41,799 nucleotides of DNA from Gammaproteobacteria bacterium (GCA_028821125.1 JAPPHD010000048.1:1-41799), one strand, 5' to 3'; shown: positions 8,255 through 18,217, counted from the first letter of the stretch. Notes: generated from the letters alone by a model not told the origin. Numbers and translations: made by a program.

Positions 8255-8972
8255 AGTACCGCCGGTCGAGGTCTTCCGGAGAGGCGCCGCAGAGGTAGCG
8301 GAATCTCACCCACCACATCAAGGTCATGGTCCTGACCACGCCGTGGGTCAACCAGCGCCGCGGCGACGCCCCGAGGGGCGTTCGTACGCGCACCGGCCGC
8401 CCGAGACCGCGCAGCTTTCTGCTCAACTCGATATCCTCCATCAACGGCTGCCTCGGCACCCCGCCGACGGCTTCCAGCAGGGAACGATGGACGAAAATAC
8501 CCTGATCCCCGGTGCAGATGCCGGTGATGGCGGAACGCCAGTTCATCGCTCTTGCGGTCAGGCTCAGGAGCGGCGCATTCGCCAGCCTGACATCGAAACG
8601 TCCCCAGCACGGGGAGCGTCCGGAAAGCCGGCCGATCTCGTCGAGGACGTCCCGGGAGATTCCGCTGTCCGCGTGCAGAAACCAGAGCCAGCGCCCGGAC
8701 GCTGCCCGGACGCCCTCGTCGAGTTGCAGGCCGCGCCCCCGCCGGCGCTCCAGCACGCGGACGCCGGCGCCCCTCGCCACGTCGACGCTGTCGTCCCGGC
8801 TGCCGCCGTCGACGACGATGATTTCCGGGGCGGGCCTCGTTCCGGCGCCACCCGGACACCCGGGCCCCGAATCCGGCCCGGGCCCGGTCGGCCAGTACCG
8901 CTCAAGGTCCCGCAACAACCGCTGCAACCGTATCCCGTCATCGAGCACCGGAATGACGATACTGACCGTCAA
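8247..8972 (-). CDS. TIGR04283-type arsenosugar family-2 glycosyltransferase
   Basis: 241 aa, starting at a TTG codon (TVSIVIPVLDDG) preceded by GGAAAG. It has a GT-A fold: the IVVDGGSRDDSV acidic loop, then GRWLWFLHADSG carrying the metal-binding D-x-D-like residues, and GDQGIFVHRSLLEAVGG, all typical of TIGR04283. It is first in the arsenosugar operon. Unlike most copies of the family it has a Gly/Pro-rich insertion near residues 28-48 (GPGPDSGPGCPGGAG), apparently low-complexity expansion in high-GC DNA. It faces the serine hydrolase gene across a 347-bp divergent region. Confidence 0.88.
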   Translation of the reverse strand: MTVSIVIPVLDDGIRLQRLLRDLERYWPTGPGPDSGPGCPGGAGTRPAPEIIVVDGGSRDDSVDVARGAGVRVLERRRGRGLQLDEGVRAASGRWLWFLHADSGISRDVLDEIGRLSGRSPCWGRFDVRLANAPLLSLTARAMNWRSAITGICTGDQGIFVHRSLLEAVGGVPRQPLMEDIELSRKLRGLGRPVRVRTPLGASPRRWLTHGVVRTMTLMWWVRFRYLCGASPEDLDRRYYG

Positions 8973-9319
8973 CGCTTTCCGTCCACCATCTGATCGTTGA
9001 GAATATACGCGCGATCAACCAGCGACACGAGGGACGAGGTTCAACCGGAAGGGGCTCGGAGCCCGGCCCGTTCGCTCGCCGGGAATCGAGCGCTGCGGGC
9101 CAGTCCGTGGCCGATGAGTCCGAGTCAGCACGGATGCATTCATGTTCATGCTTATTCGCGCGGTAGTCTGTACCGGGAAAAGGCTTGCCGGCAGCAAAAA
9201 CCGGGGGCGGACCTATAATACCTGCGGGATGCGCGCATCCTCCTGGAATTGGTGAGCGTAGTGCCACACCAGAGAAAACCGGCCAATACAGAACGCACCC
9301 GGCGGTTTCCGTTGCACGA
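8973..9319. other. 347-bp divergent intergenic region
   Basis: This separates the arsenosugar operon (minus) from the serine hydrolase gene (plus). Apart from a good -10 box at 9214-9219 I see no gene or strong hairpin. TATATT on the minus strand, about 30 bp before the TTG start at 8972, could be a -10 for the arsenosugar operon but lacks a convincing -35. No ArsR-type dyad was recognised. Confidence 0.5.
9214..9219 (+). promoter_or_regulatory. Consensus -10 box upstream of the serine hydrolase gene
   Basis: A perfect TATAAT lies 100 bp before the ATG at 9320. The only TTG-like -35 (TTGCCG at 9185) is 23 bp away, too far, so activator-assisted or weak use is possible. It could also drive the downstream pho-pst operon, since only 58 bp separate the hydrolase gene from phoR. 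Confidence 0.4.
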
Positions 9320-10543
9320 ATGAGCATAAACCGAATCGGCATGATGGGCTTCGGCCCGGTGGGCCGGTCGCCGATCGCCGCGCTCGCTCTCGGCTGTGTC
9401 GCGCTCTGCCTGGCCCGGGCCGCGGCCGGCGCCGGGGATGCCGCCGGCGACGGCGCCTGGCCCGAACCCAAGCAGATTCTCGTCTGGAGTCAGGAACGGC
9501 GCCTGCGGGCATTCAGCGACTACGCCGGCATTTTCCCCACCAGGGCGGTCCGGTCCGGCGGCCGCGCCTACCCCCTGCCCCGGGCACCGCGCGACCTGTC
9601 GGCGCTCTACTACGAGCTGGACGGAAGGCGCTACGGCCTGGACGATTTCGTCCGCGAGACCCGGGTCGCCGGGCTGATCGTCGTGCACCGCGGGCAGGTT
9701 CTCCACGAGCGCTACGAACTCGGCAACGGCCCATCGACCCGCTGGGTGGGTTATTCCGTGGCCAAGTCGGTGGTGAGCCTGCTCTACGGCGCCGCCGTTG
9801 CCGAAGGATACATCGAGCGGCTGAGCGACCCGGTCGTGCGCTATCTGCCCAGGCTGGCCGGGGGCGCCTACGACCGGGTGACCGTCGAACAGCTCCTCAA
9901 GATGTCCTCGGGCGTCGGATGGGACGAGGATTACGAAGACCCGCAAGCGGACGTGTCGCAGAGCCCCATCGCCATCCTGCCCTTTCTCGACTACATGCGC
10001 GCCCTGCCCACGGCTGCGCCCCCCGGGGCCCGTTTCAACTACTCCACCGGCGAGACCAGCCTGGCCGGCGCCGTGCTGCGCGCCGCCATCGGCAACAACC
10101 TGGCAACCTACCTGACCCACAGGATCTGGCAGCCGTTCGGCATGGAAGCGGATGCCAACTGGATGATCGGCGCCCCCGGCGGCGGCGAATACGGAGGATG
10201 CTGCATCAGCGCGACGCTGCGTGACTACGCGCGCATCGGGCTGTTCGCCCTCAACGGCGGAAGCGCCCCGGACGGCCGCCGGCTGTTGCCGGAAGGCTGG
10301 ATGGCGCGCTCGACCGCACCGGCGGACACCAACCCGGGATACGGCTATTTCTGGTGGCTGCGGCCGGACGGCGCCTACGCCGCCCTCGGCATCTTCGGGC
10401 AGGCCATCTGGATCGATCCCCGCTCGGAGACCGTGATCGCCATCCACAGCGCCTGGCCCCGGGCGACGGATGCGCGCCTGTCGGCCCACCGCTGGGGCCT
10501 GGTGGAAGCCATCGGCACCGCCCTGGCTGCCGCAGATTCGTAA
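9320..10543 (+). CDS. Secreted serine hydrolase, beta-lactamase/NylB-like
   Basis: 407 aa from the ATG at 9320; an in-frame ATG at 9341 is an alternative. A hydrophobic N-terminal stretch (IAALALGCVALCLARAAAGA) looks like a signal peptide. The serine beta-lactamase/6-aminohexanoate-dimer hydrolase signature is present: S-V-A-K with nucleophile Ser146 and Lys149, and a YST motif (NYSTGETSLAG) in place of YxN. LRDYARIGLFALNGG and GYGYFWWLRPDG are typical of this family. It probably acts in the periplasm on an ester, amide or peptide, but the substrate cannot be told. It lies 58 bp upstream of phoR and may share transcription with it. Confidence 0.85.
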   Translation: MSINRIGMMGFGPVGRSPIAALALGCVALCLARAAAGAGDAAGDGAWPEPKQILVWSQERRLRAFSDYAGIFPTRAVRSGGRAYPLPRAPRDLSALYYELDGRRYGLDDFVRETRVAGLIVVHRGQVLHERYELGNGPSTRWVGYSVAKSVVSLLYGAAVAEGYIERLSDPVVRYLPRLAGGAYDRVTVEQLLKMSSGVGWDEDYEDPQADVSQSPIAILPFLDYMRALPTAAPPGARFNYSTGETSLAGAVLRAAIGNNLATYLTHRIWQPFGMEADANWMIGAPGGGEYGGCCISATLRDYARIGLFALNGGSAPDGRRLLPEGWMARSTAPADTNPGYGYFWWLRPDGAYAALGIFGQAIWIDPRSETVIAIHSAWPRATDARLSAHRWGLVEAIGTALAAADS

Positions 10544-10601
10544 CACTTTGATGTCATAATCGGCGGCGTATTCCGGATCGCCGCAGACGAAACCCGGGCA
10601 C

Positions 10602-11885
10602 GTGACACCCAATTCTGACGAATATCTCCGATGGACCGTCCTGGTGTCGGTCGCCGCGCTGGCCGGCTGGCTGCTGTCCAGCGTCGCCTGGGGCCTCGCC
10701 ACGGGGCTTGCGGGGCTTGTCACTCTCAACTGGCTCGACTATCGCGAGTTCCTCCGCTGGTCGGGCGCGCCGCTGACGCGACCGGCGGCGCGCAGCATCT
10801 TCTGGCAGACGCCGCTCGACCGGCTGTTCCGAACCATCCACAGCGGGCGGCAGCGCAGCCGCTCCCTGGCATCGCGGCTGAGGTTTCTGGAAGCCACGGC
10901 CGACGGCTTGCCGGACGCCTGGGTACTGGTGCGCGGCATGGGGGAAATCGAGCAGGCCAACAGCACGGCGCAACGCCTGCTGGGGCTCGGGAACGACGAT
11001 CAGGGCCAGAACCTGCTCGGCCTCGTCAGGGACCCCGCCCTCGTGGCCCTGATGAATGGCGAGGTCGAGGAGGAACTGGTCGAGATCGCATCCCCCGTGA
11101 ACGACCGGATGCGCCTGGAGATACGGCGCATTCCCCTCGATGAGCGAACGCTGTTCATTGCCCGGGACGTGACCGAGCTGAACCGCCTGCTGTCCATGCG
11201 CCAGGATTTCATCGCCAATGTCTCCCACGAACTGAGGACGCCCCTGACGGTCATTCTGGGCTACCTGGAATCCATCGCCGACGAACCGCTCGACCCGAGG
11301 CTCGTCAGCGAACTGACGCGGCGCATGAGCCCACCTGCGGAGCGCATGAAATCACTGGTGGAGGATCTCCTCACCCTGACCCGGCTCGAATCCGCACCGC
11401 TGCCCAACGCCGACACCATCGAGGCTGTCGACGGCGGCAAGCTGCTGCAGTCGTTGCGCCCGGAGGCTGAGCAGCTCTCCGGCGGCGAACACGAACTGGT
11501 CTTCGACATCGAAGCCCATCTCGTCGTCGAATGCGTGCCGGGCGAGGTGCAGAGCGCCTTTTTGAACCTGATCGCCAACGCGATCCGCTACAGTCCGGAC
11601 GGCGGGCGCATCACCGTACGCTGGTTCGGGAGCAGCGGGGGCGCCCGGTTCGAGGTGGAGGATCACGGGATCGGCATCGCGCCTGAACACCTGTCGCGAA
11701 TCACCGAGCGTTTCTACCGCATCGATCTCGCCGGTGCGCGGGTGCGCGGCGGCACCGGCCTCGGGCTGGCGATCGTCAAGCACATTCTGCGCAGGCACAA
11801 CACACGGCTGCAGGTCGAGAGTGAACTCGGCAAGGGCAGCCTGTTTTTCTGTGTCTTCGCGCCACAGTATCAGCCGGCAACATGA
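10602..11885 (+). CDS. phoR: Phosphate regulon sensor histidine kinase PhoR
   Basis: 427 aa from a GTG start, close to the usual PhoR length of about 431. Order: two short N-terminal membrane spans (residues about 12-40), a linker, a PAS-like domain (about 95-190), the HisKA box [14 protein letters not shown] with phospho-acceptor His209, then the HATPase N box ([14 protein letters not shown]), G1 (DHGIGIAP) and G2 ([12 protein letters not shown]). PhoR senses Pst/PhoU status at the inner membrane and phosphorylates PhoB. The usual upstream phoB is absent; a secreted hydrolase gene is there instead. The stop overlaps the pstS start (ATGA), tying kinase and transporter into one operon. Confidence 0.93.
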   Translation: MTPNSDEYLRWTVLVSVAALAGWLLSSVAWGLATGLAGLVTLNWLDYREFLRWSGAPLTRPAARSIFWQTPLDRLFRTIHSGRQRSRSLASRLRFLEATADGLPDAWVLVRGMGEIEQANSTAQRLLGLGNDDQGQNLLGLVRDPALVALMNGEVEEELVEIASPVNDRMRLEIRRIPLDERTLFIARDVTELNRLLSMRQDFIANVSHELRTPLTVILGYLESIADEPLDPRLVSELTRRMSPPAERMKSLVEDLLTLTRLESAPLPNADTIEAVDGGKLLQSLRPEAEQLSGGEHELVFDIEAHLVVECVPGEVQSAFLNLIANAIRYSPDGGRITVRWFGSSGGARFEVEDHGIGIAPEHLSRITERFYRIDLAGARVRGGTGLGLAIVKHILRRHNTRLQVESELGKGSLFFCVFAPQYQPAT

Positions 11886-12898
11886 TGCGCCCGCCCCGCC
11901 TCGACGCCCTCGCGACCAAAATTGGCGAGATAGGCGGGCTTGTCCCCGGGGCAATCTGCGCCCTGTTCCTGTCAGTTTCGGTACCCGGCGGCCCGGCCGT
12001 GGCGGCCGCCGGCGAACTGCCCACCTATAAGCGGGTCAGCGGCGTCTCCGGAAACCTGTCGAGTGTGGGCTCGGACACCCTGGCCAACCTGATGACGAGC
12101 TGGACGGCGGATTTCAGAGGTGCCTATCCGGATGTCTACACCCAGGTACAGGCCGCCGGCTCGTCAACCGCGCCGCCCGCGCTGATACAGGGAACCTCGA
12201 ACCTGGGGCCGATGAGCCGCCCCATGAAAGCGAGCGAACTCGAAGCCTTCGAGAAGAATTACGGGTACCGGCCCACCGGGATTCGCGTCGCCCTGGACGC
12301 ACTGGCCATCTACGTGCACAAGGACAATCCGCTCCAGGCCATGAGCATCGAGCAGCTCGACGCGGTTTTCTCCGCTACCCGGCGCTGCGGCGGCGCCAGG
12401 GACATCTTCACCTGGGGCGAACTCGGCCTCGCCGGCTCCTGGGCAGACCGGCCCATCCAGCTTTACGGGCGCAACTCGGTGTCCGGAACCTACGGTTACT
12501 TCAAGACCGCGGCGCTGTGCGCCGGCGACTTCAGGAACACCGTCAGCGAACAGCCCGGTTCCGCCTCCGTCGTACAGGCGGTCGCTTCCTCGTTGAGCGG
12601 AATCGGCTACTCGGGAATCGGGTACGAGACCCACGGGGTGCGCACGGTCTCGATATCCCGGCGCAGCGACGAGCCGGCGGTGGACGCTTCTTTCGAAAAC
12701 GCCGTGAACCGTACCTACCCCCTGGCCCGGTTTCTCTACATTTACGTAAACAAGCGCCCCGGAACCGCCCTCGCTCCCCTGGAAGCGGAATTCCTGAAGC
12801 TCGTGCTGTCGAAGGACGGGCAGGAAGTCGTGGCAAAGGACGGTTACATCCCGCTTCCGGTAGAAATTGCCGAACTGGAACTCGACAGACTGCGCTGA
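11882..12898 (+). CDS. pstS: Phosphate ABC transporter substrate-binding protein PstS
   Basis: 338 aa. An N-terminal hydrophobic segment ([19 protein letters not shown]) serves as signal peptide; there is no lipobox, so the protein is probably free in the periplasm. The mature part has [15 protein letters not shown] and [27 protein letters not shown], the PstS phosphate-binding Ser/Thr/Gly loops, then VYVHKDNP-type and [13 protein letters not shown] segments, the latter also ligand-binding. It delivers phosphate to PstCA. The start codon overlaps the phoR stop and the stop overlaps the pstC start (TGATG), so translational coupling is likely. Arsenate is a known lower-affinity ligand of Pst systems generally. 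Confidence 0.92.
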   Translation: MMRPPRLDALATKIGEIGGLVPGAICALFLSVSVPGGPAVAAAGELPTYKRVSGVSGNLSSVGSDTLANLMTSWTADFRGAYPDVYTQVQAAGSSTAPPALIQGTSNLGPMSRPMKASELEAFEKNYGYRPTGIRVALDALAIYVHKDNPLQAMSIEQLDAVFSATRRCGGARDIFTWGELGLAGSWADRPIQLYGRNSVSGTYGYFKTAALCAGDFRNTVSEQPGSASVVQAVASSLSGIGYSGIGYETHGVRTVSISRRSDEPAVDASFENAVNRTYPLARFLYIYVNKRPGTALAPLEAEFLKLVLSKDGQEVVAKDGYIPLPVEIAELELDRLR

Positions 12899-15093
12899 TG
12901 CGGACTGACCGCCATCGCCTGTTCGACACGCTGACAAGAAGACTGGTCGCACTCGGCGGCTGGAGCGTACTGGCCGCGATCGCGCTCATTTTCTTTTTCC
13001 TGGTGTGGGTGGTCGCGCCCATCTTCGCCCCGGTGAGCGTAGAACGCCTGTCCGGCGTGGATACGCAACGCGGCGACCTTCTCGCGGTATCGACCGACGA
13101 CACCTTTGCTGTCGCATCGCTGATCACCCGGGGCGGCGAACTCGTCTTTCTGGACATGGCGTCCGCACGCGGTGCACCGCCCGATACCCCGCGACATTCC
13201 CTGGCCGAAGCGCCCGTGAAAGCCGTCAAACCCGTGTATCCGTCCGCAAACACCGTCGCACTGCTCACCGCGGACAACCGGATTCACTTCTACCGCATCG
13301 TCCATGAACCGCGTTTCAACGAAAATTCCAGGTTCGTGACAAGCCGCGTCGATGCGCTGTTCGACGCTACGCCCCTGCACCTGGACTCCTACGTCGACAA
13401 TGAAGTGGCCGCCCATGATGTCTTCCGGGAGGGCAGTCGCATGCAGGTCGCAATCCTGGACGAGACCGGGGCAACGGTGCTGCTGGAGTTTCCGCACGCG
13501 GACGATGCCCGGCCCTTGCGCGATGCGCGCATCGAGCGGCTCGAGCCCGCCGGCGACGCCGCGGACGTCATGTTCGGCCCCGGTGGGCGCTGGCTGTATC
13601 GTTTCTCGGGGAACGGCGCATACCGGCTGACCGACATAGCCCGTCCCGGCGTCCCTGTCGAGCAGGGCGCCGGGCAACTGGTGGGGGCGGCCGGCCAACT
13701 GACGGCCCTGGAAATGCTGCTCGGCCGCTATTCCGTGCTTGTGGCGGATGAGCGCGGCGTCGTTACCCAGTGGTCACTGCGACGCGCCGGCTCGATGACG
13801 GACCTGGCGCCGGTGCGGCAATTCCGGTTCCCGAGCCCCATCGACGCCATGCAGGCGGAACCGAGGCGCAAGGGTTTCGTGGCCTTCGCGCGCAACCGCC
13901 AGGCACACCTGGTGCACACCACCTCGCACCGGGTACTGGAATCGTTCCGGTTCGAATCCGGGCCGGCTCCGCCACTGGCCGCCTTTTCGCCGGCTGCCGA
14001 CCGGCTGGTCCTCGCCGGGCCGGGCCGCCTTGCCTCGTACGCGATTCACAACAACCATCCCGAGATTTCCTGGTCGACCCTGTGGCGCCGGGTCTTCTAC
14101 GAGGGCTACGACGAGCCGGTCCACACCTGGCAGAGTTCCTCCGCCGACACCGATTTCGAGCCCAAGTTCTCGCTCACTCCGCTCCTGTTCGGAACGCTGA
14201 AGGCAGCCTTCTACGCCATGCTGTTCGCCATGCCCCTGGCGGTGATGGGCGCCGTGTACACGGCCTGTTTCATGAACCCGGGCATGCGGCGCTTGATCAG
14301 GCCCGGAATCGAAACGATGGCCGGGCTGCCCACCGTCGTGCTCGGATTTCTCGCCGGGCTCTGGCTGGCGCCGCTGGTCGAGAACATGCTGGGCGCGGTG
14401 ATCCTGTGCCTGGCCGCGCTGCCGATGAGTGTGCTGGCCTGCGCCTTCGCCTGGCAGTGGCTGCCCGGCCGGGTGCGGGCGCGCCTGGAGGGCTGGCTGG
14501 CCCTGGTGACGGTCCCCGTGCTGGCCGCGACCGCCTGGCTCGTCTTCTCCTTCGATGCCGAACTGGAAGCGGTGCTGTTCGGCGGCGATGCCCGGGCCTG
14601 GATGTACAATGCTCTCGGCCTCGGCTACGACCAGCGCAACGCCCTGGTCGTCGGCATCGCCATGGGCCTGGCGGTGATCCCGGTGATCTTTTCCGTTGCC
14701 GAACAGGCCATCGCCGATGTACCCGCGCACCTCGTCCAGGGTTCCCTGGCCCTGGGCGCGAGCCGCTGGCAGACCGTCAGCCGCATCGTGATGCTGACCG
14801 CCGCACCGGGAATTTTCTCCGCCGTCATGATCGGGCTCGGACGCGTCGTCGGCGAGACGATGATCGTTCTCATGGCGTCCGGAAACACGCCGATCCTGGA
14901 TTTGAACGTCTTCCAGGGCATGCGTACCTTCGCCGCGAACATCGTCGTGGAACTGCCGACGACCGAGGTTGCTTCCTCGCACTACCGCCTTCTCTTCCTG
15001 ATCGCACTGCTGCTCTTCGTGATGACCTTTGCCTTCAACACGGCCGCGGAAGTCGTGCGCGAGCGCTTGAGAGACCGCTATGCCAGGCTCTGA
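12898..15093 (+). CDS. pstC: Phosphate ABC transporter permease PstC, long form
   Basis: 731 aa, more than twice the length of E. coli PstC (about 319). One membrane span (residues about 20-42, AIALIFFFLVWVVAPIF) is followed by roughly 380 soluble residues with beta-propeller-like repeats, for example LLAVSTDDTFAVASLI and TVALLTADNRIHFYR. The permease core begins near residue 425 (SLTPLLFGTLKAAFYAMLFA) and carries the EAA loop (EQAIADVPAHLVQGSLALGA) and GRVVGETMIVLMASGN. Membrane topology suggests the extra domain sits in the periplasm. Long PstC proteins occur in other proteobacteria, so this is probably a lineage form. It starts on the pstS stop and overlaps pstA by 14 bp. Confidence 0.92.
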   Translation: MRTDRHRLFDTLTRRLVALGGWSVLAAIALIFFFLVWVVAPIFAPVSVERLSGVDTQRGDLLAVSTDDTFAVASLITRGGELVFLDMASARGAPPDTPRHSLAEAPVKAVKPVYPSANTVALLTADNRIHFYRIVHEPRFNENSRFVTSRVDALFDATPLHLDSYVDNEVAAHDVFREGSRMQVAILDETGATVLLEFPHADDARPLRDARIERLEPAGDAADVMFGPGGRWLYRFSGNGAYRLTDIARPGVPVEQGAGQLVGAAGQLTALEMLLGRYSVLVADERGVVTQWSLRRAGSMTDLAPVRQFRFPSPIDAMQAEPRRKGFVAFARNRQAHLVHTTSHRVLESFRFESGPAPPLAAFSPAADRLVLAGPGRLASYAIHNNHPEISWSTLWRRVFYEGYDEPVHTWQSSSADTDFEPKFSLTPLLFGTLKAAFYAMLFAMPLAVMGAVYTACFMNPGMRRLIRPGIETMAGLPTVVLGFLAGLWLAPLVENMLGAVILCLAALPMSVLACAFAWQWLPGRVRARLEGWLALVTVPVLAATAWLVFSFDAELEAVLFGGDARAWMYNALGLGYDQRNALVVGIAMGLAVIPVIFSVAEQAIADVPAHLVQGSLALGASRWQTVSRIVMLTAAPGIFSAVMIGLGRVVGETMIVLMASGNTPILDLNVFQGMRTFAANIVVELPTTEVASSHYRLLFLIALLLFVMTFAFNTAAEVVRERLRDRYARL

Positions 15094-16747
15094 CCCGTCG
15101 CGCCGCTACGGAGCCTGGTGGCAGTCGGGCGCGCCATGGATCTGGTTGAACGCCGCGGCCATCGGCACCGGCATACTGGCCGTGGCCGGCCTGTTCGTAC
15201 TGCTGGCCGTGCGCGGGCTCGGCCACTTCTGGCCAGGCGAAGTCATCTCCTTCGACTATCGAACCAATGCCGGCGGGCTGCACATTGTCGGCGCACGCGC
15301 CGGACGGGAGGCGATTGCCAGGAATCAGTACCTCGAAGCGGTGGCTGACGATCCCGGCGCGGTTCCGGACCCCGTCGAACGCTGGCTCGTCAAGACGGGC
15401 AACCGGCGTGAGGCGGCGCCCGACTTTCGCTGGGTGTTTGCGCACCGGGCAACGAACCTGGCCGCGCCGCCCGATGTCGTCGTCTTCGAGCGCACCGAAT
15501 GGGGGAACGCCTACGGGTTCCTGGTCGGGCTCGCCGAGAACGGGGTGTCCGTTTCAGGCGGACCGACCTGGGCCGCACTGACCGAGCGCATCGAGCGCGC
15601 CGGGCGGCTGCGCTCCGAGATAGACAGGCTCAGGGACTCGGAAATCTACGAAATCGACCGTCAGCTCGAACGCCTGCGCTTCGAGCGCCGCCGGCGGGCC
15701 CTGGACGGCGTCGAAAGGGTCGGCGACATCGAAACGGACGAAGCGCGGCTCCGGGCGGCGTACCGCGCCGCGGCTATCCGTCGGGCCGAACTGTCCGAGG
15801 CACTCGGCCGCGACGAGGTGTCGATCCGCTTGATGGACGGCGGCGAAGCCACGTTCCCGCTCGGCACGATCATCCGTGCCTGGCAGCCGAATCGCATGAC
15901 CGTCCGGGCCAAGCTCGGCCACTATCTGGAAGGCCTCTGGAGTTTCCTGAGCGAGCCTCCCCGGGAAGCCAACACCGAGGGCGGCGTCTTTCCCGCGATA
16001 TTCGGAACCGTGATGATGGTTCTGGTGATGTCCGTACTCGTCACGCCGTTCGGGGTAATTGCGGCCCTCTACCTGCGCGAGTACGCTCCCCAGGGCGGCG
16101 TGGTGCGCACGATCCGCATCGCGGTCCACAATCTCGCCGGCGTGCCCTCCATCGTCTACGGCGTCTTTGGCCTGGGATTCTTCGTCTATGCGGTGGGCGG
16201 TACCCTCGACGACCTGTTCTTCCGGGAGGCGCAGCCCGCACCGACGTTCGGGACACCCGGCCTGTTATGGGCTTCACTGACCCTGGCGCTGCTCACCCTT
16301 CCGGTAGTCATCGTTTCCGTCGAGGAAGGGCTTGCGCGGGTGCCGCAGCGAATTCGCGAAGGCAGTCTCGCGCTCGGCGCCACCAAGGCCGAGACGCTGT
16401 TCCGAATGGTGCTGCCCATGGCCAGCCCTTCGATTCTCACGGGGGTGATCCTCGCGGTGGCCAGGGCGGCAGGCGAGGTCGCCCCGCTCATGCTCGTCGG
16501 TGTAGTGAAGCTCGCGCCCGCCCTGCCCGTGGACGGCAACTTTCCGTTCGTTCACCTGGAGCGGAAGTTCATGCACCTGGGATTCCATATCTACGACGTG
16601 GGCTTCCAGAGCCCCAACCCGGTGGCCGCCCGTCCCCTGGTGTTTGCCACCGCGCTCCTGCTCATCGTGATCGTGGTGGTGCTCAATTCGACCGCCACGC
16701 TGCTGCGCAGCCGCCTGGAAGCCCGCTACCGAACCGTGGAGAATTGA
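15080..16747 (+). CDS. pstA: Phosphate ABC transporter permease PstA, long form
   Basis: 555 aa against about 296 in E. coli. One N-terminal membrane span (residues about 25-50) is followed by a soluble insertion of about 250 residues. This has a highly charged coiled-coil stretch ([20 protein letters not shown] and following, about residues 175-255) and the hydrophilic part ending near [10 protein letters not shown]. The permease core starts near residue 300 ([20 protein letters not shown]) with the EAA loop ([20 protein letters not shown]) and [14 protein letters not shown]. It pairs with PstC in the inner membrane. Both permeases carry extra domains, which suggests the insertions act together at the periplasmic face. 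Confidence 0.92.
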   Translation: MPGSDPSRRYGAWWQSGAPWIWLNAAAIGTGILAVAGLFVLLAVRGLGHFWPGEVISFDYRTNAGGLHIVGARAGREAIARNQYLEAVADDPGAVPDPVERWLVKTGNRREAAPDFRWVFAHRATNLAAPPDVVVFERTEWGNAYGFLVGLAENGVSVSGGPTWAALTERIERAGRLRSEIDRLRDSEIYEIDRQLERLRFERRRRALDGVERVGDIETDEARLRAAYRAAAIRRAELSEALGRDEVSIRLMDGGEATFPLGTIIRAWQPNRMTVRAKLGHYLEGLWSFLSEPPREANTEGGVFPAIFGTVMMVLVMSVLVTPFGVIAALYLREYAPQGGVVRTIRIAVHNLAGVPSIVYGVFGLGFFVYAVGGTLDDLFFREAQPAPTFGTPGLLWASLTLALLTLPVVIVSVEEGLARVPQRIREGSLALGATKAETLFRMVLPMASPSILTGVILAVARAAGEVAPLMLVGVVKLAPALPVDGNFPFVHLERKFMHLGFHIYDVGFQSPNPVAARPLVFATALLLIVIVVVLNSTATLLRSRLEARYRTVEN

Positions 16748-16754
16748 CCGCAGC

Positions 16755-17513
16755 ATGGACGCGACCTGCATCGAAGTCGACGATGTCTCCGTCTTCTACG
16801 GCGAGCGGCAGGCGCTGTCCGGCATCAGCATGCGTATTCCGCGCCGGCAGGTCACCGCCTTCATCGGCCCCTCCGGGTGCGGAAAATCGACGCTGTTGCG
16901 GTGTTTCAACCGCATGACCGACCTGACCGACGACGCCAGGGTGACCGGGCGAATCCTGTTGAACGGCCACGACATCCATGACCCGGAGACCGATGTCGCA
17001 AGCTTGCGCCGGCAGGTCGGCATGGTCTTCCAGAAACCCAATCCCTTCCCGAAGTCGATCTACGAGAATGTGGCCTACGGGCTTCGGCTGCAGGGCGGCC
17101 TGTCAAAGACGGAACTCGACGATCGGGTCGAGCGGGCGCTCACCAGCGTCGGGCTCTGGGGCGAGGTGCTCGACCGGCTGCAGGCGTCGGCGCTGGAACT
17201 CTCCGGTGGGCAGCAGCAGCGCCTGGTGATCGCCCGGGCGCTCGCCGTGCAGCCCGACGTGCTGCTCCTCGACGAGCCCGCCTCGGCCCTCGACCCCATC
17301 TCCACCGCCCGCATCGAGGAACTGATTGAAGCCCTCAAATCCGACTACACCATCGTCATCGTCACGCCCAACATGCAGCAGGCTGCCCGGGTGTCCGACT
17401 GCACGGCGTTCCTGAACCTCGGAAAACTCGTAGAATTCGATGCCACACAGACGGTATTCACGAACCCGGCAGGCAAACAGACGGAGGATTACATCACCGG
17501 ACGCTACGGTTGA
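16755..17513 (+). CDS. pstB: Phosphate ABC transporter ATP-binding protein PstB
   Basis: 252 aa, the standard PstB length. Walker A is GPSGCGKS (residues 38-45), followed by [11 protein letters not shown], typical of PstB. Next come the Q-loop [20 protein letters not shown], the signature LSGGQQQR, Walker [14 protein letters not shown], and a C-terminal [14 protein letters not shown]-loop region with Asn/Met in place of the usual His (normally VTHNMQQA). The His-to-Pro change in that switch position (VTPNMQQ) is unusual and worth checking. It powers PstCA from the cytosol. The gene follows pstA by 7 bp and precedes phoU by 9 bp. Confidence 0.93.
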   Translation: MDATCIEVDDVSVFYGERQALSGISMRIPRRQVTAFIGPSGCGKSTLLRCFNRMTDLTDDARVTGRILLNGHDIHDPETDVASLRRQVGMVFQKPNPFPKSIYENVAYGLRLQGGLSKTELDDRVERALTSVGLWGEVLDRLQASALELSGGQQQRLVIARALAVQPDVLLLDEPASALDPISTARIEELIEALKSDYTIVIVTPNMQQAARVSDCTAFLNLGKLVEFDATQTVFTNPAGKQTEDYITGRYG

Positions 17514-17522
17514 TCCGCGCTC

Positions 17523-18197
17523 ATGAACCGCCACATATCGGAACAGTACGGCGCCGCGCTCGAAAACCTGCGCCTGCGCCTGCTGGCCATGGGCGGGCTG
17601 GTGGAACGGCAGTTGCAGAAAGCCGTGCGCGCCTTCACCACCCACGACAGCGCACTCGCTGAAGAAGTGCGGGCAGGCGACGACGAGGTCAACCGGTTCG
17701 AGGTCGAGATCGACGACGAGTGCATCGCCATCATCGCGCTCAGGCAGCCGGCGGCCGCCGACCTGCGCCTGCTGGTGTGCATCATGAAGGCCGGCACCGA
17801 CCTCGAGCGGGTCGGCGACGAAGCCGACCGCATCGCCAAGGCGGCCATCGCCGCCGCGGCGCTTCCCCAGCCCGCCAACCAGCATGCGGAGATCGCGCAC
17901 CTGTCGGAACTGGTCGCCGTGATGCTGCGCCGGGCGCTCGATGCCTTCGCCCGGCTGGACGTGGATGCGGCCTACGATGTCATCGCCGCCGATGCCGAGG
18001 CGGATGACGCCTACGATGCGGTCGTGCGCAATGCCGGGGAGGCAACGGCCCGGGAACCGGAGCTGTGGCTCAATACCCTGTGGACGGCCAGGGCGCTGGA
18101 GCGCATCGGCGACCACGCGAAGAACCTCTGCGAGCACGTGGTGTACATGGTCAAGGGCACCGATGTCCGGCACCCGGGGTCGATGGAGGCCGGTTGA
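17523..18197 (+). CDS. phoU: Phosphate-specific transport accessory protein PhoU
   Basis: 224 aa, all-helical, made of two repeats of the PhoU three-helix domain. The first repeat has MGGLVERQLQKAVRAF and EVNRFEVEIDDECIAIIALRQPAAADLR, then MKAGTDLERVGDEADRIAK. The second ends with TARALERIGDHAKNLCEHVVYM; the E-x-x-x-D metal-binding helices are intact in both. PhoU links Pst transport to PhoR and keeps the Pho regulon off when phosphate is plentiful. It is the last clearly phosphate-related gene of the operon; the flippase gene follows at once, with a possible TTGA overlap. Confidence 0.93.
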   Translation: MNRHISEQYGAALENLRLRLLAMGGLVERQLQKAVRAFTTHDSALAEEVRAGDDEVNRFEVEIDDECIAIIALRQPAAADLRLLVCIMKAGTDLERVGDEADRIAKAAIAAAALPQPANQHAEIAHLSELVAVMLRRALDAFARLDVDAAYDVIAADAEADDAYDAVVRNAGEATAREPELWLNTLWTARALERIGDHAKNLCEHVVYMVKGTDVRHPGSMEAG

Positions 18198-18217
18198 TCC
18201 GGCGCACCGCCGCGGCC

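Noticed and set aside
10540-10561. Pho box before phoR
   Set aside because: Only one half (ATGTCAT) fits the consensus; the expected second half 11 bp away agrees at about 3 of 7 positions.
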